A stretch of 64,000 nt of DNA. It comes from Photobacterium angustum (GTDB lineage Bacteria > Pseudomonadota > Gammaproteobacteria > Enterobacterales > Vibrionaceae). Under the pieces are notes generated by a model. That model ran no database searches, had not been told where the DNA came from, and was given only the letters and a program-made list of their open reading frames with translations. Below, in pieces: positions 18,184 to 27,104 of this stretch. The position numbers were made by a program, and so were the translations under genes. Position 1 is the first letter of the stretch. Each line of letters starts with the position of its first letter. The stretch covers positions 158,982-222,981 of the forward strand of contig NZ_PYOM01000008.1 in NCBI RefSeq assembly GCF_003026365.1. The letters run 5' to 3'.

Positions 18184-18812
18184 GATTTAACCTCTCTAGG
18201 GTTTTGTAAAAATCCGCTAGTATCACCAACAGGTTTACCATTTGGATTTAATTTAATGATCAAATTCGGGTGCGTAATACTTGAATCTGGCAACGGCGCA
18301 CAATTTGCGTTATTACCATATTTTTTACGCAGTTCACTGATCTCACCAAATTCGATGGCACGCAGTGGACAACTATCAACACAAATTGGCATCAGCCCTT
18401 CAGCAACACGTTCAAAACAGCCATCACACTTTGTCATGTGGCCTTTTTCTTCACTGTATTGTGGTGCACCGTATGGACAAGCCATATGGCAGTATTTACA
18501 ACCAATGCAGACGTCTTCGTTAACAACAACTAGACCATCTTCTTCACGCTTATGCATTGCACCAGATGGGCAAACTTTTGTACATGCAGGATCTGAACAG
18601 TGATTGCATGAAATTGAAAGATAGTAAGAGAAAACATCTTGGCGGAAAACGCCGTTATTTTCACTCCAGTTACCACCAACATATTCATAAATACGGCGGA
18701 AGTTACGGTCTATACCTAGATCTTTATTATCTTTACATGAAAGCTGACAGGTTTTACAGCCAGTACATTTACTGGAATCGATGTAAAAGCCATATTGTTT
18801 CTTAGGTGTCAT
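18180..18812 (-). CDS. dmsB: DMSO reductase iron-sulphur subunit
   Basis: A 210-residue ferredoxin-type subunit with four Cys clusters: CTGCKTCQLSC, the central CNHCSDPACTKVCP, CIGCKYCHMACPYG and CDGCFERVAEG with CVDSCP, as expected for four [4Fe-4S] centres that carry electrons from DmsC to the molybdenum site of DmsA. Length and motif spacing match E. coli DmsB. Its ATG shares one base with the dmsA stop (TAATG). Confidence 0.95.
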   Translation of the reverse strand: MTPKKQYGFYIDSSKCTGCKTCQLSCKDNKDLGIDRNFRRIYEYVGGNWSENNGVFRQDVFSYYLSISCNHCSDPACTKVCPSGAMHKREEDGLVVVNEDVCIGCKYCHMACPYGAPQYSEEKGHMTKCDGCFERVAEGLMPICVDSCPLRAIEFGEISELRKKYGNNANCAPLPDSSITHPNLIIKLNPNGKPVGDTSGFLQNPREVKS

Positions 18813-21256
18813 TATGAAGCTCCCATGCTTTTCACTAGTTTAACTTCAACAAGGTTGGTATGAGATGGATTCGACTTTGCCAGTGGGCTAGGTCGGCTGG
18901 TGGTCAATACGTTAATTGAACCCGCTTGATCAACACCTTTACTGTTCGGAGAGTACCAAGCACCTTCGCCTAGTGCTGTAACATGCGGCATAATACGCGG
19001 TGTTACTTTCACTCGAACATTCAATTCACCTTGTTTGCTTCTCACATTGACAAGATCACCATTTTTAATGCCACGAGATTGAGCATCAATAGGGTTCATC
19101 CATAGCTCTTGTGGTGCTGCGGCTTTTAACAAGGCAACGTTGCCATAAGTAGAGTGGGCACGAGCTTTATAGTGGAAACCTGTAAGTTGTAGTGGGTATT
19201 CTTTACGATCTTTTGAATCCCAACCATTAAAGGTGGAATGGTATTCAGGGATAGGCGTAATATGCTCATCACTGTCTAATTCCCATTCTTTAGCAATGGT
19301 CGCTAATTGCTCTGAATAGATTTCAATTTTACCTGACGGTGTCGGCAATGGATTCGCTTCAGGGTTTGCACGGAAATCTTCGTAAGGAACATGTGGACGT
19401 TCAAATTGTTTTTTGTAGATCCCTTGCTTACGCATTGTGTCGTAATCTGGAAGATGCGGATCGTTATTTTGTTTAACGGTTTCGGCATACATCCATTGTA
19501 ACCATTCTTCTTGCGTACGACCTTCAGTAAAGGCTTCTTCAACACCCATACGCTTCGCTACACCCGTCATGATGTCGTAAATAGGTTTACACTCAAAGCG
19601 TGGTTTAATTGCTTGGCTTGCGAAAATAAAGTAAGGCATTGATGCCGCTGCGCCATCCATACAGAAGTCAGACTGTTCGGAAGTTGTACAATCAGGTAGC
19701 ACAATATCGGCATATTTTGCAGATGATGTCATGTGATTATCGATAACAACAATCATCTCACACGCTTTTTCATCTTGTAGGATGTCATGGGTACGGTTGA
19801 TATCAGAATGCTGGTTGATTAAACAGTTACCCGCATAGTTCCAAATAAACTTAATTGGGTTATTAAGCTTTTCTGCACCTAAAAGACCATCCGTTTTATC
19901 TGTCATTTCATGAGCACGGAAAATAGCGTCCGTCCACAGGAACATTGGGATGGCTGTTTTGATTGGGTTTTCTACTTTAGGAAAACGAACAAAAGGATAG
20001 CTATGGTTGCCTTCACGAGCACCAGTACCACCACCTTGAAGGCCTACTTGACCTCTCAGTAGAGATAACATCATGATTGCTTTACAGGCTTGTTCGCCAT
20101 TAGCAGAGCGTTGTAAACCCCAACCTTGAGTAATATAAATACGATTAGAATTGCCAATTTCGCGGGCTAATTTAATGATTATATCGCTTGGAATACCTGT
20201 AATAGGAGCAGCCCATTCTGGTGTTTTAGCTGTATTATCGTTGCCATTACCCAGAATATAATCTTTATAGCTACCATTTTTAGGCGCTGATGCTGGAAGG
20301 GTTTTCGCATCATAACCAACACAATACTTATCAAGGAAAGCTTGGTCGACTTTGTTTTCGGTGATCAATACATGGGCAATCGCAGCGCACAATGCAGCAT
20401 CAGTACCATGTTTAATCGGAACCCATTGATCTTCTCGACCACCTGCGGTGTCCGTATAGCGAGGATCAATACAAATAGTGCGAGTATGATTGATCTTTTG
20501 TCCATCAACGAAACTATGAACCTGACCACCACCAGACATGCGTGTTTCAGCTGGATTGTTACCAAACATGATACATAAGTCGGCATTTTGAACGTCATCA
20601 ATACTGTTGTTATCAACAAATGAGCCGTAAAAGAATTCACTCATACGTTCAATATTAGCGGCAGAATAATCACCGTAATGGTTAAGGTAGCCACCACATA
20701 AGTTCATCATTCGAGCAATTAACGTACTTGAAGGATCCCAACTTTTAGTAACAGTGCCACCAAGGGTACCTGTGCCGTAATTTAGGTAAACAGCGTCATT
20801 TCCATACTCTTTAATGGTATGTTTAAGACTATTACCAATAATATCAAAAGCTTCATCCCAGCTAATACGTTGGAACTTACCTTCACCGCGTTTACCAATA
20901 CGTTTTAATGGATATTTTAAGCGGTCGGGATTATAAACGCGTTGACGCATTGAACGTCCACGTAAACAAGCTCTGACTTGATGTGAATGGTTGAAAATGT
21001 CGTCACCAGTATTATCTGTTTCAACATATTTTATTTCACCATCAACAACATGCATTCGTAATGGGCATCGAGAACCACAGTTTACAGTACAAGATGACCA
21101 GACGATTTTTTCATTAGGCTTAGTAGGTGTTTCTTTTGCTAGTGCTTTTACGCTGGTGAATGGTAGGGACATTCCGCCAACACTCGCAGCTAATAAAGAG
21201 CCACTTTTCAATACATTACGTCGAGTAATGCTCAATGACTTTTTTAAGTTAGACAC
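18812..21256 (-). CDS. dmsA: DMSO reductase catalytic subunit (Mo-bis-MGD)
   Basis: A 814-residue periplasmic catalytic subunit, equal in length to E. coli DmsA. The Tat signal SITRRNVLKSG is followed by a hydrophobic core and the cleavage region VKALA. CTVNCGSRCPLRM and CLRGRS form the N-terminal [4Fe-4S] site, and GGGQVHSF and TRPSPLAK sit in cofactor-binding regions. It reduces DMSO, possibly also TMAO. The frame opens at ATG 21274, but that codon lacks a ribosome-binding site. GTG at 21256 has AAGGA about 6 bases upstream and gives the canonical length, so I prefer it. Confidence 0.93.
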   Translation of the reverse strand: MSNLKKSLSITRRNVLKSGSLLAASVGGMSLPFTSVKALAKETPTKPNEKIVWSSCTVNCGSRCPLRMHVVDGEIKYVETDNTGDDIFNHSHQVRACLRGRSMRQRVYNPDRLKYPLKRIGKRGEGKFQRISWDEAFDIIGNSLKHTIKEYGNDAVYLNYGTGTLGGTVTKSWDPSSTLIARMMNLCGGYLNHYGDYSAANIERMSEFFYGSFVDNNSIDDVQNADLCIMFGNNPAETRMSGGGQVHSFVDGQKINHTRTICIDPRYTDTAGGREDQWVPIKHGTDAALCAAIAHVLITENKVDQAFLDKYCVGYDAKTLPASAPKNGSYKDYILGNGNDNTAKTPEWAAPITGIPSDIIIKLAREIGNSNRIYITQGWGLQRSANGEQACKAIMMLSLLRGQVGLQGGGTGAREGNHSYPFVRFPKVENPIKTAIPMFLWTDAIFRAHEMTDKTDGLLGAEKLNNPIKFIWNYAGNCLINQHSDINRTHDILQDEKACEMIVVIDNHMTSSAKYADIVLPDCTTSEQSDFCMDGAAASMPYFIFASQAIKPRFECKPIYDIMTGVAKRMGVEEAFTEGRTQEEWLQWMYAETVKQNNDPHLPDYDTMRKQGIYKKQFERPHVPYEDFRANPEANPLPTPSGKIEIYSEQLATIAKEWELDSDEHITPIPEYHSTFNGWDSKDRKEYPLQLTGFHYKARAHSTYGNVALLKAAAPQELWMNPIDAQSRGIKNGDLVNVRSKQGELNVRVKVTPRIMPHVTALGEGAWYSPNSKGVDQAGSINVLTTSRPSPLAKSNPSHTNLVEVKLVKSMGAS

Positions 21257-21320
21257 GATATTTCCTTGGGACATTGCTTATTTGAAGTTTGCAATTATCC
21301 CTATTTGGAATGTTCGTTTA

Positions 21321-21334
21321 TTGTTTTATATCAA
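21321..21334. promoter_or_regulatory. FNR-like site in the dmsA / dmsD-like divergent promoter
   Basis: TTGTTTTATATCAA matches the FNR consensus TTGAT-N4-ATCAA at 9 of 10 positions. It is placed between the divergent anaerobic-respiration genes and would give oxygen control of both. Confidence 0.6.
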
Positions 21335-21398
21335 TATATGTAAAATGATTACAAAGTATTGTTATGGTGACGGTAAAATTAATGAATTGTGAGTTGTA

Positions 21399-22007
21399 AT
21401 GTATAACAGTGCTGATCTGAATAATATAAAAGTATTTAGTCGTGTTATTGGGGGGTTATTTTATTACCATCCAAGCCAATATGACGTTTCTGGTGTAAGA
21501 ACCGTACTTGCATTGGAGAAAACGGGGTATACGCAATTTGATGTTACAACTAATGCCTTTTTAAACACTGATTCAGATGTGTTAGCTGTTTGGCATGATG
21601 AGCTCTTCACTGGGGTTGGTGAAATGAAAGCACCACCTTGGGGCTCGGTTTATTTAGATCGAGAGTCTGTAGTGTTTGGTGAATCGACTTTAGCTTTTCG
21701 TGCTTTTTTAAAGCAATATGATATTGAATTTGAAGCTTGTCATAATGAACCAGAAGATCAATTTGGATTGATGTTAATGGTTGTTTCAAGCTTAATAGAT
21801 GCCAAGGAATTTGATGCTGTTAAAGAGTTGCTTTCTGTTCATATATTGCCATGGGCAAGTCATTATTTAACGTTATTAGAACAAGCGGCACCAGAAGGTG
21901 CTTACTATCAGTTAGCCCTATTAGGACAAGAGTTTCTTGAGGTGCTTACTGAGGAGTTTGATGCTGAAGCAATTCCTTGTAAGGTTTATTTTAATGCGCG
22001 AAGCTAA
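21399..22007 (+). CDS. TorD/DmsD-family redox enzyme maturation chaperone
   Basis: A 202-residue all-helical protein with the family signature PPWGSVYLDRE around residue 80 and the paired acidic motif EPEDQFGLML around residue 114. Such chaperones bind the Tat signal and apo form of molybdoenzymes. Divergence from dmsA, with a shared FNR-like site, makes DmsA the likely client. The C-terminus CKVYFNARS overlaps the next gene by 14 bases. DmsD-like by context; the exact subfamily was not determined. Confidence 0.85.
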   Translation: MYNSADLNNIKVFSRVIGGLFYYHPSQYDVSGVRTVLALEKTGYTQFDVTTNAFLNTDSDVLAVWHDELFTGVGEMKAPPWGSVYLDRESVVFGESTLAFRAFLKQYDIEFEACHNEPEDQFGLMLMVVSSLIDAKEFDAVKELLSVHILPWASHYLTLLEQAAPEGAYYQLALLGQEFLEVLTEEFDAEAIPCKVYFNARS

Positions 22008-22254
22008 GCAATATAGTCGTCGAGAGTTATTTACCCGATTTGCAAGAACACAAACTCAGGTGATCCAAGAAAAAATCGTGATAAGTAATACTTGCGATAA
22101 TATTTATGGTTATTGTGAAAGTTGTAGTGACAGTTGTCAGCAGCAAGCGATTAACTGGTTAGCTGAGAGTAAGCCTGTCGTTGATCACGAAAAATGCACG
22201 CTTTGCAAAGAATGCATAATTAGTTGTTATATTTCAGCAATTTCTATTAGCTAG
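21994..22254 (+). CDS. Small ferredoxin-type protein (NapF-like)
   Basis: An 86-residue basic protein. The N-terminus KQYSRRELFTRFAR resembles a degenerate twin-Arg/NapF start. It has two Cys groups: an unusual first one (CDNIYGYCESCSDSC, spacing C-x6-C-x2-C-x3-C) and a canonical second one (CTLCKECIISC, C-x2-C-x2-C-x3-C). I chose internal ATG 21994 because AAGG lies 9 bases before it and the frame fits NapF size. It overlaps the chaperone gene by 14 bases and so is translationally coupled. It probably helps maturation or cluster delivery for DmsA or DmsB, by analogy with NapF and NapA. Confidence 0.75.
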   Translation: MREAKQYSRRELFTRFARTQTQVIQEKIVISNTCDNIYGYCESCSDSCQQQAINWLAESKPVVDHEKCTLCKECIISCYISAISIS

Positions 22255-22279
22255 AATTAATGCATTATGCATTTAAAAA

Positions 22280-22302
22280 GCCGAGCCTGTGATAGGCTCG
22301 GC
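22280..22302. terminator. Bidirectional terminator
   Basis: GCCGAGCCT (22280-22288) pairs perfectly with AGGCTCGGC (22294-22302) across a 5-base loop. T-rich flanks on both strands serve the ferredoxin gene and the convergent phnS. Confidence 0.9.
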
Positions 22303-22320
22303 GTTTTAAAGTTAGATTAA

Positions 22321-23334
22321 TTAAGATTTTGGCTCAGATTTCGAATCAAATTTTTCGGACCATGTTCTTAGTACGTCTTTGCGAGATGACGCCATTTTTG
22401 AGAAGTCCATTTTAACCATCGCTTTTTCAACATCAGGATAGTTTGGTACTGGTTTAGATTCTGCTTTACGACCTACGACTGGATAGAATTCGTTGTATAA
22501 TTTGTTCGCATCAGCTGAAATTGACCAATCGACTAGGCGCTTCGCCGCTGCCGATTTATTATTTACAAGACCAACAGCTTCCGCTTCCCAGCCAACACCA
22601 CCTTTAGGCATGATCACGTCAATAGGTGCTCCTTGTGATTTAAGTGTTGCACCGCGAATGGCCATAGAGATACCGACAGCTACTTCACCTTGTGCCGCTT
22701 GAACACATGGCTTAGAGCCTGAATGAGTGTAATGATCAATGTTCTTATCAAGCTTAGCCATGTATTCCCAGCCAGCTTTATCTCCCATGGTTTGTAACCA
22801 TGCTGAAACTTGCATATAGCCAGTACCCGAAGAAGCAGGGTTAGGCATTGCAATATGGCCTTTGTATTCAGGTTTTAGTAAATCTTGCCAAGATTCAGGT
22901 TTAGTTAAACCGAGTTTCTTTCCAACCACTTCGTTATAACAAACCGCATTAAAAAATGCGTCGTTACCAAACCATGCTTTATTTGCTTGTGGGTCAATAA
23001 GAGAAGGGCGAACTTGATCTAAACCTTTTGGAGAATACGGTTTTAAGATGCCGTTTTCTTTCAGTAATGCCATAGAAGATCCAGCTAAGCCCCAAACAAC
23101 GTCAGCGCGTGGTGCGTCTTTTTCAGCAAGTAATTTTGCAGTCATGATCCCTGTTGAGTCACGTACCCATTTGATTTTGATATCTGGGTTAGCTTTTTCA
23201 AAACCATCTTTAAATTTAGCTAACATATCGGTTTCAAATGCACTGTATACCGTTAGTTCCTCTGCGGCAAAAGCATGTGTAGCTGAAAGTACTGAAATAG
23301 CAGCAAGAGGGGCTAGTATCCAACGGTTCTTCAT
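22321..23334 (-). CDS. phnS: 2-aminoethylphosphonate ABC transporter substrate-binding protein
   Basis: A 337-residue periplasmic binding protein. The signal peptide MKNRWILAPLAAISVLSATHA is cut near AFA-AEE. The mature part begins LTVYSAFETDMLAKFKDGFEK and includes ADVVWGLAGSSMALL, PNPASSGTGYMQVSAW and PKGGVGWEAEAVGLV, the Fe3+/phosphonate-type binding fold seen in AEP binding proteins. GGAG sits 8 bases before the ATG and an operator 46 bases upstream. It is separated from phnT/phnU by the dms genes but carries the same operator. Confidence 0.9.
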   Translation of the reverse strand: MKNRWILAPLAAISVLSATHAFAAEELTVYSAFETDMLAKFKDGFEKANPDIKIKWVRDSTGIMTAKLLAEKDAPRADVVWGLAGSSMALLKENGILKPYSPKGLDQVRPSLIDPQANKAWFGNDAFFNAVCYNEVVGKKLGLTKPESWQDLLKPEYKGHIAMPNPASSGTGYMQVSAWLQTMGDKAGWEYMAKLDKNIDHYTHSGSKPCVQAAQGEVAVGISMAIRGATLKSQGAPIDVIMPKGGVGWEAEAVGLVNNKSAAAKRLVDWSISADANKLYNEFYPVVGRKAESKPVPNYPDVEKAMVKMDFSKMASSRKDVLRTWSEKFDSKSEPKS

Positions 23335-23379
23335 TGTTGTATCTCCATGATTGATAAAATCTAACTCAGTGTCGTAATT

Positions 23380-23393
23380 TTGGTATGTACCAG
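23380..23393. promoter_or_regulatory. PhnR-type operator before phnS
   Basis: TTGGTATGTACCAG, two changes from TTGGTATATACCAA, 46 bases upstream of the phnS ATG on the opposite strand. Confidence 0.7.
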
Positions 23394-23580
23394 TTTGTGA
23401 GCCATTACGATGCTAGGGGGTCTTTATGACGCTTAGATGATTACTGTATTTCAGTTTTAAGGCGGTTTTATGTGGCTTATATGACTAAACAAAGTTGAGA
23501 GTTTTCTAATATGAATCTTTTATTAACTCTTTAGATGAGCCATTTACAGCTTGGTTTTTAACTCGTTATAGTTTTTTAAA

Positions 23581-23594
23581 CTGGTATAGTCCAA
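23581..23594. promoter_or_regulatory. PhnR-type operator before phnW
   Basis: CTGGTATAGTCCAA, an imperfect copy of the palindrome, ending 13 bases before the phnW ATG. This would block the transcription start or leader when bound. Confidence 0.65.
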
Positions 23595-23607
23595 ATGAGA
23601 TTAAAAG

Positions 23608-24726
23608 ATGGAAAACTCGACGAATCAATACTTGCTGTTAACCCCCGGCCCTTTGACAACAACGCAGTCTGTCCGTGAGGCAATGTTAAAAGACTGGTGT
23701 ACATGGGACGATGATTACAACAAAGATATTGTTGAAGTGATTCGCACTAAATTGGTTGATTTGGCAACAGAATATAACGGCTACACATCAGTACTGATGC
23801 AAGGGAGTGGGAGCGCCTCAGTAGAAGCAACAATTGGCACAGTTATCCCTGCTGATGGCAAATTATTAGTCATTAATAATGGTGCTTATGGCAAGCGCAT
23901 CACTCAAATTGCTGAGTATTTAAATATTGAGCATCATATTATTGAGCTAAGTGAAGTTGAACAGCCAGATCTTGAGCATATTGCTAATTTGTTGGATGCC
24001 GATTCAGATATTACACATGTTGCCATGGTACATTGTGAAACCACGACAGGTATGTTGAACCCGATTGAAGCGGTTTGTGATTTAGTTAAATCACGTAATA
24101 AGATCATGATCTTAGATGCAATGTCGAGTTTTGGTGGTATTCCAATGGATATTGGTGAGCTTGGTGTTGATTTTATGATCAGCTCTGCTAATAAATGTAT
24201 TCAAGGCGTGCCTGGATTTGGCTTTGTTATTGCAAAAACGTCAGAGTTAAAACAATGCCAAGGACGAGCACGATCATTATCGCTAGATCTCTATGATCAA
24301 TGGGATTGTATGGAGAAAAATAACGGTAAGTGGCGTTTTACCTCTCCTACGCATACCGTACGTGCTTTCTATCAAGCCATGTTAGAGCTAGAACAAGAAG
24401 GTGGTGTGAAAGCTCGTTATCAACGCTATCTATCGAATCAACGCTTACTTGTAAAGGGCATGGAGTCATTAGGCTTCAGGTGTTTACTACCTCAATCACT
24501 TCATTCACCAATTATCACTTCATTTTACTCACCAACAGCGCCAAATTACGATTTTAAAGAGTTTTATACTCAGTTGAAATCACATGGTTTTGTTATTTAT
24601 CCGGGGAAAGTTTCAAACGCTGATTGTTTCCGTATTGGTAACATTGGTGACGTCCATATCGATGATATTCACCGTTTATTAGATGCAATTGCGCAAACCA
24701 TGTTTTGGCAGAAGGCTACACAATAA
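23608..24726 (+). CDS. phnW: 2-aminoethylphosphonate:pyruvate transaminase
   Basis: A 372-residue PLP aminotransferase converting AEP and pyruvate to phosphonoacetaldehyde and alanine. Characteristic stretches are [15 protein letters not shown] at the N-terminus, [35 protein letters not shown] and the PLP lysine in [15 protein letters not shown] near residue 196. Length matches known PhnW. An operator lies immediately upstream. Its TAA overlaps the next start (TAATG), so phnW-pbfA are translationally coupled. Confidence 0.96.
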   Translation: MENSTNQYLLLTPGPLTTTQSVREAMLKDWCTWDDDYNKDIVEVIRTKLVDLATEYNGYTSVLMQGSGSASVEATIGTVIPADGKLLVINNGAYGKRITQIAEYLNIEHHIIELSEVEQPDLEHIANLLDADSDITHVAMVHCETTTGMLNPIEAVCDLVKSRNKIMILDAMSSFGGIPMDIGELGVDFMISSANKCIQGVPGFGFVIAKTSELKQCQGRARSLSLDLYDQWDCMEKNNGKWRFTSPTHTVRAFYQAMLELEQEGGVKARYQRYLSNQRLLVKGMESLGFRCLLPQSLHSPIITSFYSPTAPNYDFKEFYTQLKSHGFVIYPGKVSNADCFRIGNIGDVHIDDIHRLLDAIAQTMFWQKATQ

Positions 24727-26096
24727 TGAGTATGACTGCTGAAAAAAATCTGTATCTGCGTTGTGAGGGGGATACCAATACTACTGAGGCTCGAAAACAG
24801 TGGTATCGAAACTTAAACTCACCGCAAACTGAAGCAATGTTAGAGCAAGACAGCGAGTACTTTTTACATCAATCCATGTCTACACCTTGTATGAACGCAT
24901 TAGCAGCGGCCAACGGTATATATATCGAAGATATTAGTGGTAAACGTTATATGGATTTTCATGGTAATAACGTTCACCAGCTGGGTTATGGCCACCCTAA
25001 AGTGTTGGAAAGAATTCAACAACAATTGATTGAATTGCCCTTTGCTCCACGACGTTTTACTCATCAAGCTGCAATAGATTGTGCAAAGAAACTAACAGAA
25101 ATCGCTGGTGGAGAACTCGATCGCGTGCTGTTTGCTCCCGGTGGAACATCCGTGGTTGGTATGGCATTGAAATTAGCCCGCATTGTTACGGGTAATGCGA
25201 AAGTGATTTCGTTGTGGGATTCATTTCATGGCGCGTCTTTAGATGCCATATCAGTAGGTGGTGAAGCGTGTTTTCGGCAGGGGATGGGACCATTAATGGC
25301 TGGCGTCGAGCGTATTCCACCACCGATTACCTATCGAGGTGCATTTCCACGTGAAGATAATAGCGATTTACATTACGCCGACTACCTTGAATATGTCATT
25401 GAAAAAGAGGGCGGTGTAGGAGCGTTTATCGCAGAAGGGTTACGCAATACTGATGTGCAAGTGCCTTCAAAAGCCTACTGGCAACGGGTACGTGAAATAT
25501 GTGACAAACACAATGTTTTGCTGATCATTGATGATATTCCAAATGGTATGGGAAGAACGGGTAACTGGTTTAGCTATCAAGCTTTTGGAATTGAACCTGA
25601 TATTTTATGTATCGGCAAAGGCTTAGGTGGTGGTGTTGTGCCATTTGCGGCCTTAATTACTAAAGATAAATATAACCAAGCTGCTGATATTTCATTGGGT
25701 CACTACACCCATGAGAAAAGTCCGATAGGTTGTGCCGCCGCGCTTGCGACCATTGATGTCATCGAATCTGAAAAGCTATTAGATAAAGTAAAGCAAGACC
25801 AAGATTATGTATCTGAGCGTTTATCTCAAATGCAAAAATCTTATCCCGTCATTGGCGATATAAGAGGGTTAGGGTTGTTATGGGGGATTGAACTTGTCAC
25901 CGATCGCCTAACTAAAACACGCGCTCATGACGCTGCTGAACAAGTGCTATATCGCTGCTTAGAGCTAGGTCTAAGTTTTAAAGTCTCGCAAGGTAACGTA
26001 CTACAATTAAGCCCCCCACTGATTATCAAGCGAGAAGATCTTGCCCGTGCATTAGATATTGTCGAGCAAGCTATTAGCGAAATCGTTATTGACTGA
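24726..26096 (+). CDS. pbfA: (R)-1-hydroxy-2-aminoethylphosphonate ammonia-lyase
   Basis: A 456-residue class-III-aminotransferase-fold PLP enzyme with the lysine in ILCIGKGLGGG near residue 296. In place of the usual aminotransferase motif (DEVQTGFGRTG type) it reads IIDDIPNGMGRTG. The active-site region GNNVHQLGYGHP is also characteristic of this branch. PbfA enzymes of marine Vibrio eliminate ammonia from (R)-1-hydroxy-AEP to give phosphonoacetaldehyde directly, feeding PhnX. Its place between phnW and phnX is the published context. The frame starts upstream at 24705, but ATG 24726, overlapping the phnW stop, is preferred. Confidence 0.9.
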   Translation: MSMTAEKNLYLRCEGDTNTTEARKQWYRNLNSPQTEAMLEQDSEYFLHQSMSTPCMNALAAANGIYIEDISGKRYMDFHGNNVHQLGYGHPKVLERIQQQLIELPFAPRRFTHQAAIDCAKKLTEIAGGELDRVLFAPGGTSVVGMALKLARIVTGNAKVISLWDSFHGASLDAISVGGEACFRQGMGPLMAGVERIPPPITYRGAFPREDNSDLHYADYLEYVIEKEGGVGAFIAEGLRNTDVQVPSKAYWQRVREICDKHNVLLIIDDIPNGMGRTGNWFSYQAFGIEPDILCIGKGLGGGVVPFAALITKDKYNQAADISLGHYTHEKSPIGCAAALATIDVIESEKLLDKVKQDQDYVSERLSQMQKSYPVIGDIRGLGLLWGIELVTDRLTKTRAHDAAEQVLYRCLELGLSFKVSQGNVLQLSPPLIIKREDLARALDIVEQAISEIVID

Positions 26097-26125
26097 ATTG
26101 ATGTGAAAAATTAAAAGGATAGAAA

Positions 26126-26935
26126 ATGAAACAGATTAAGGGTGTGATCTTTGATTTAGCTGGAACCGTGGTTGATTTTGGTTCATTTGCACCAACCACC
26201 ATCTTTGTAGAGGCATTTCGACGCGGTTTTGATTTTGATATTTCATTACAAGAAGCCCGTGTACCAATGGGGTTAGGGAAGTGGGATCACATTAAGGCGG
26301 TGGGTGAGTTACCGGAAGTTGCAGAGCGCTGGCACGCACAGTTTGGTCGTAAAATGGAAGAATCAGACATTGATGCGATTTATGAAACGTTTATGCCATT
26401 ACAAATTGCAAAAGTTGGTGAGCATGCTGATTTAATTCCAGGCACAGAAAGTGTTGTGGCTGGGTTACGTGAGCAAGATATTAAAATAGGTGCATGTACT
26501 GGTTATCCTCGCGCAGTGCTAGACGCCTTACTGCCTGCTTTAAATGCTAATGGCTTTGTACCTGATTGCGTTGTTGCCACTGATGATCTAGCTGTAGGTG
26601 GTCGTCCTGCAGCCTTTATGGCACTAAAAAACATGCTAGAACTAGGACTTGGTGATGTTACAACGTGTATTAAAGTGGATGACTCTGTTCCTGGCATTAG
26701 TGAAGGATTAAATGCAGGGATGTGGACTGTGGCGTTATTATTATCTGGTAACGAAGCTGGCTTAACTCAAGAGCAATTTGAATCTGCCGATATTGATACT
26801 TTAAACGCGGCACGTGAAAAAGCGCAAAAAGCGTTTAGTCATTCTGGTGCCCACTATCAAATTGATACCATTGCAGATTTACCTAGAGTAGTGGCTGATA
26901 TTAATCTTCGCCTTGCACAAGGTGAAAAGCCATAG
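26126..26935 (+). CDS. phnX: Phosphonoacetaldehyde hydrolase (phosphonatase)
   Basis: A 269-residue HAD-fold enzyme that cleaves the C-P bond of phosphonoacetaldehyde to acetaldehyde and phosphate. The nucleophile Asp10 is in VIFDLAGTVVDFG, the Schiff-base Lys is in MGLGKWDHIKA near residue 52, GACTGYPR is motif II and KVDDSVPGISEGLNAGM is motif III. AAAGGA precedes the ATG, 29 bases after pbfA. It completes the phnW-pbfA-phnX operon, which is closed by a strong terminator. Confidence 0.96.
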   Translation: MKQIKGVIFDLAGTVVDFGSFAPTTIFVEAFRRGFDFDISLQEARVPMGLGKWDHIKAVGELPEVAERWHAQFGRKMEESDIDAIYETFMPLQIAKVGEHADLIPGTESVVAGLREQDIKIGACTGYPRAVLDALLPALNANGFVPDCVVATDDLAVGGRPAAFMALKNMLELGLGDVTTCIKVDDSVPGISEGLNAGMWTVALLLSGNEAGLTQEQFESADIDTLNAAREKAQKAFSHSGAHYQIDTIADLPRVVADINLRLAQGEKP

Positions 26936-26964
26936 CAGACAATAATTTAATATGATGAATAAAT

Positions 26965-26993
26965 AAAAAGGGATGCATTTAGCATCCCTTTTT
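26965..26993 (+). terminator. Strong terminator after phnX
   Basis: AAAAAGGGATGC (26965-26976) pairs perfectly with GCATCCCTTTTT (26982-26993), loop of 5 bases. It is nearly symmetric for both strands. Confidence 0.92.
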
Positions 26994-27077
26994 AAATTAA
27001 AGATAATGTAATTTAAAAAGGACAATTAACCTTAATGAAAACAAGGTCAAATTGTAATGTTTCATTATTACTATTGC

Positions 27078-27091
27078 TTGGTATATACCAA
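27078..27091. promoter_or_regulatory. Perfect PhnR-type operator before the secreted EEP-fold gene
   Basis: TTGGTATATACCAA, identical to the phnT site, ending 13 bases before ATG 27105 and just before the ribosome-binding site, the same geometry as at phnW. Confidence 0.8.
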
Positions 27092-27104
27092 AAAAGGAGT
27101 GATG

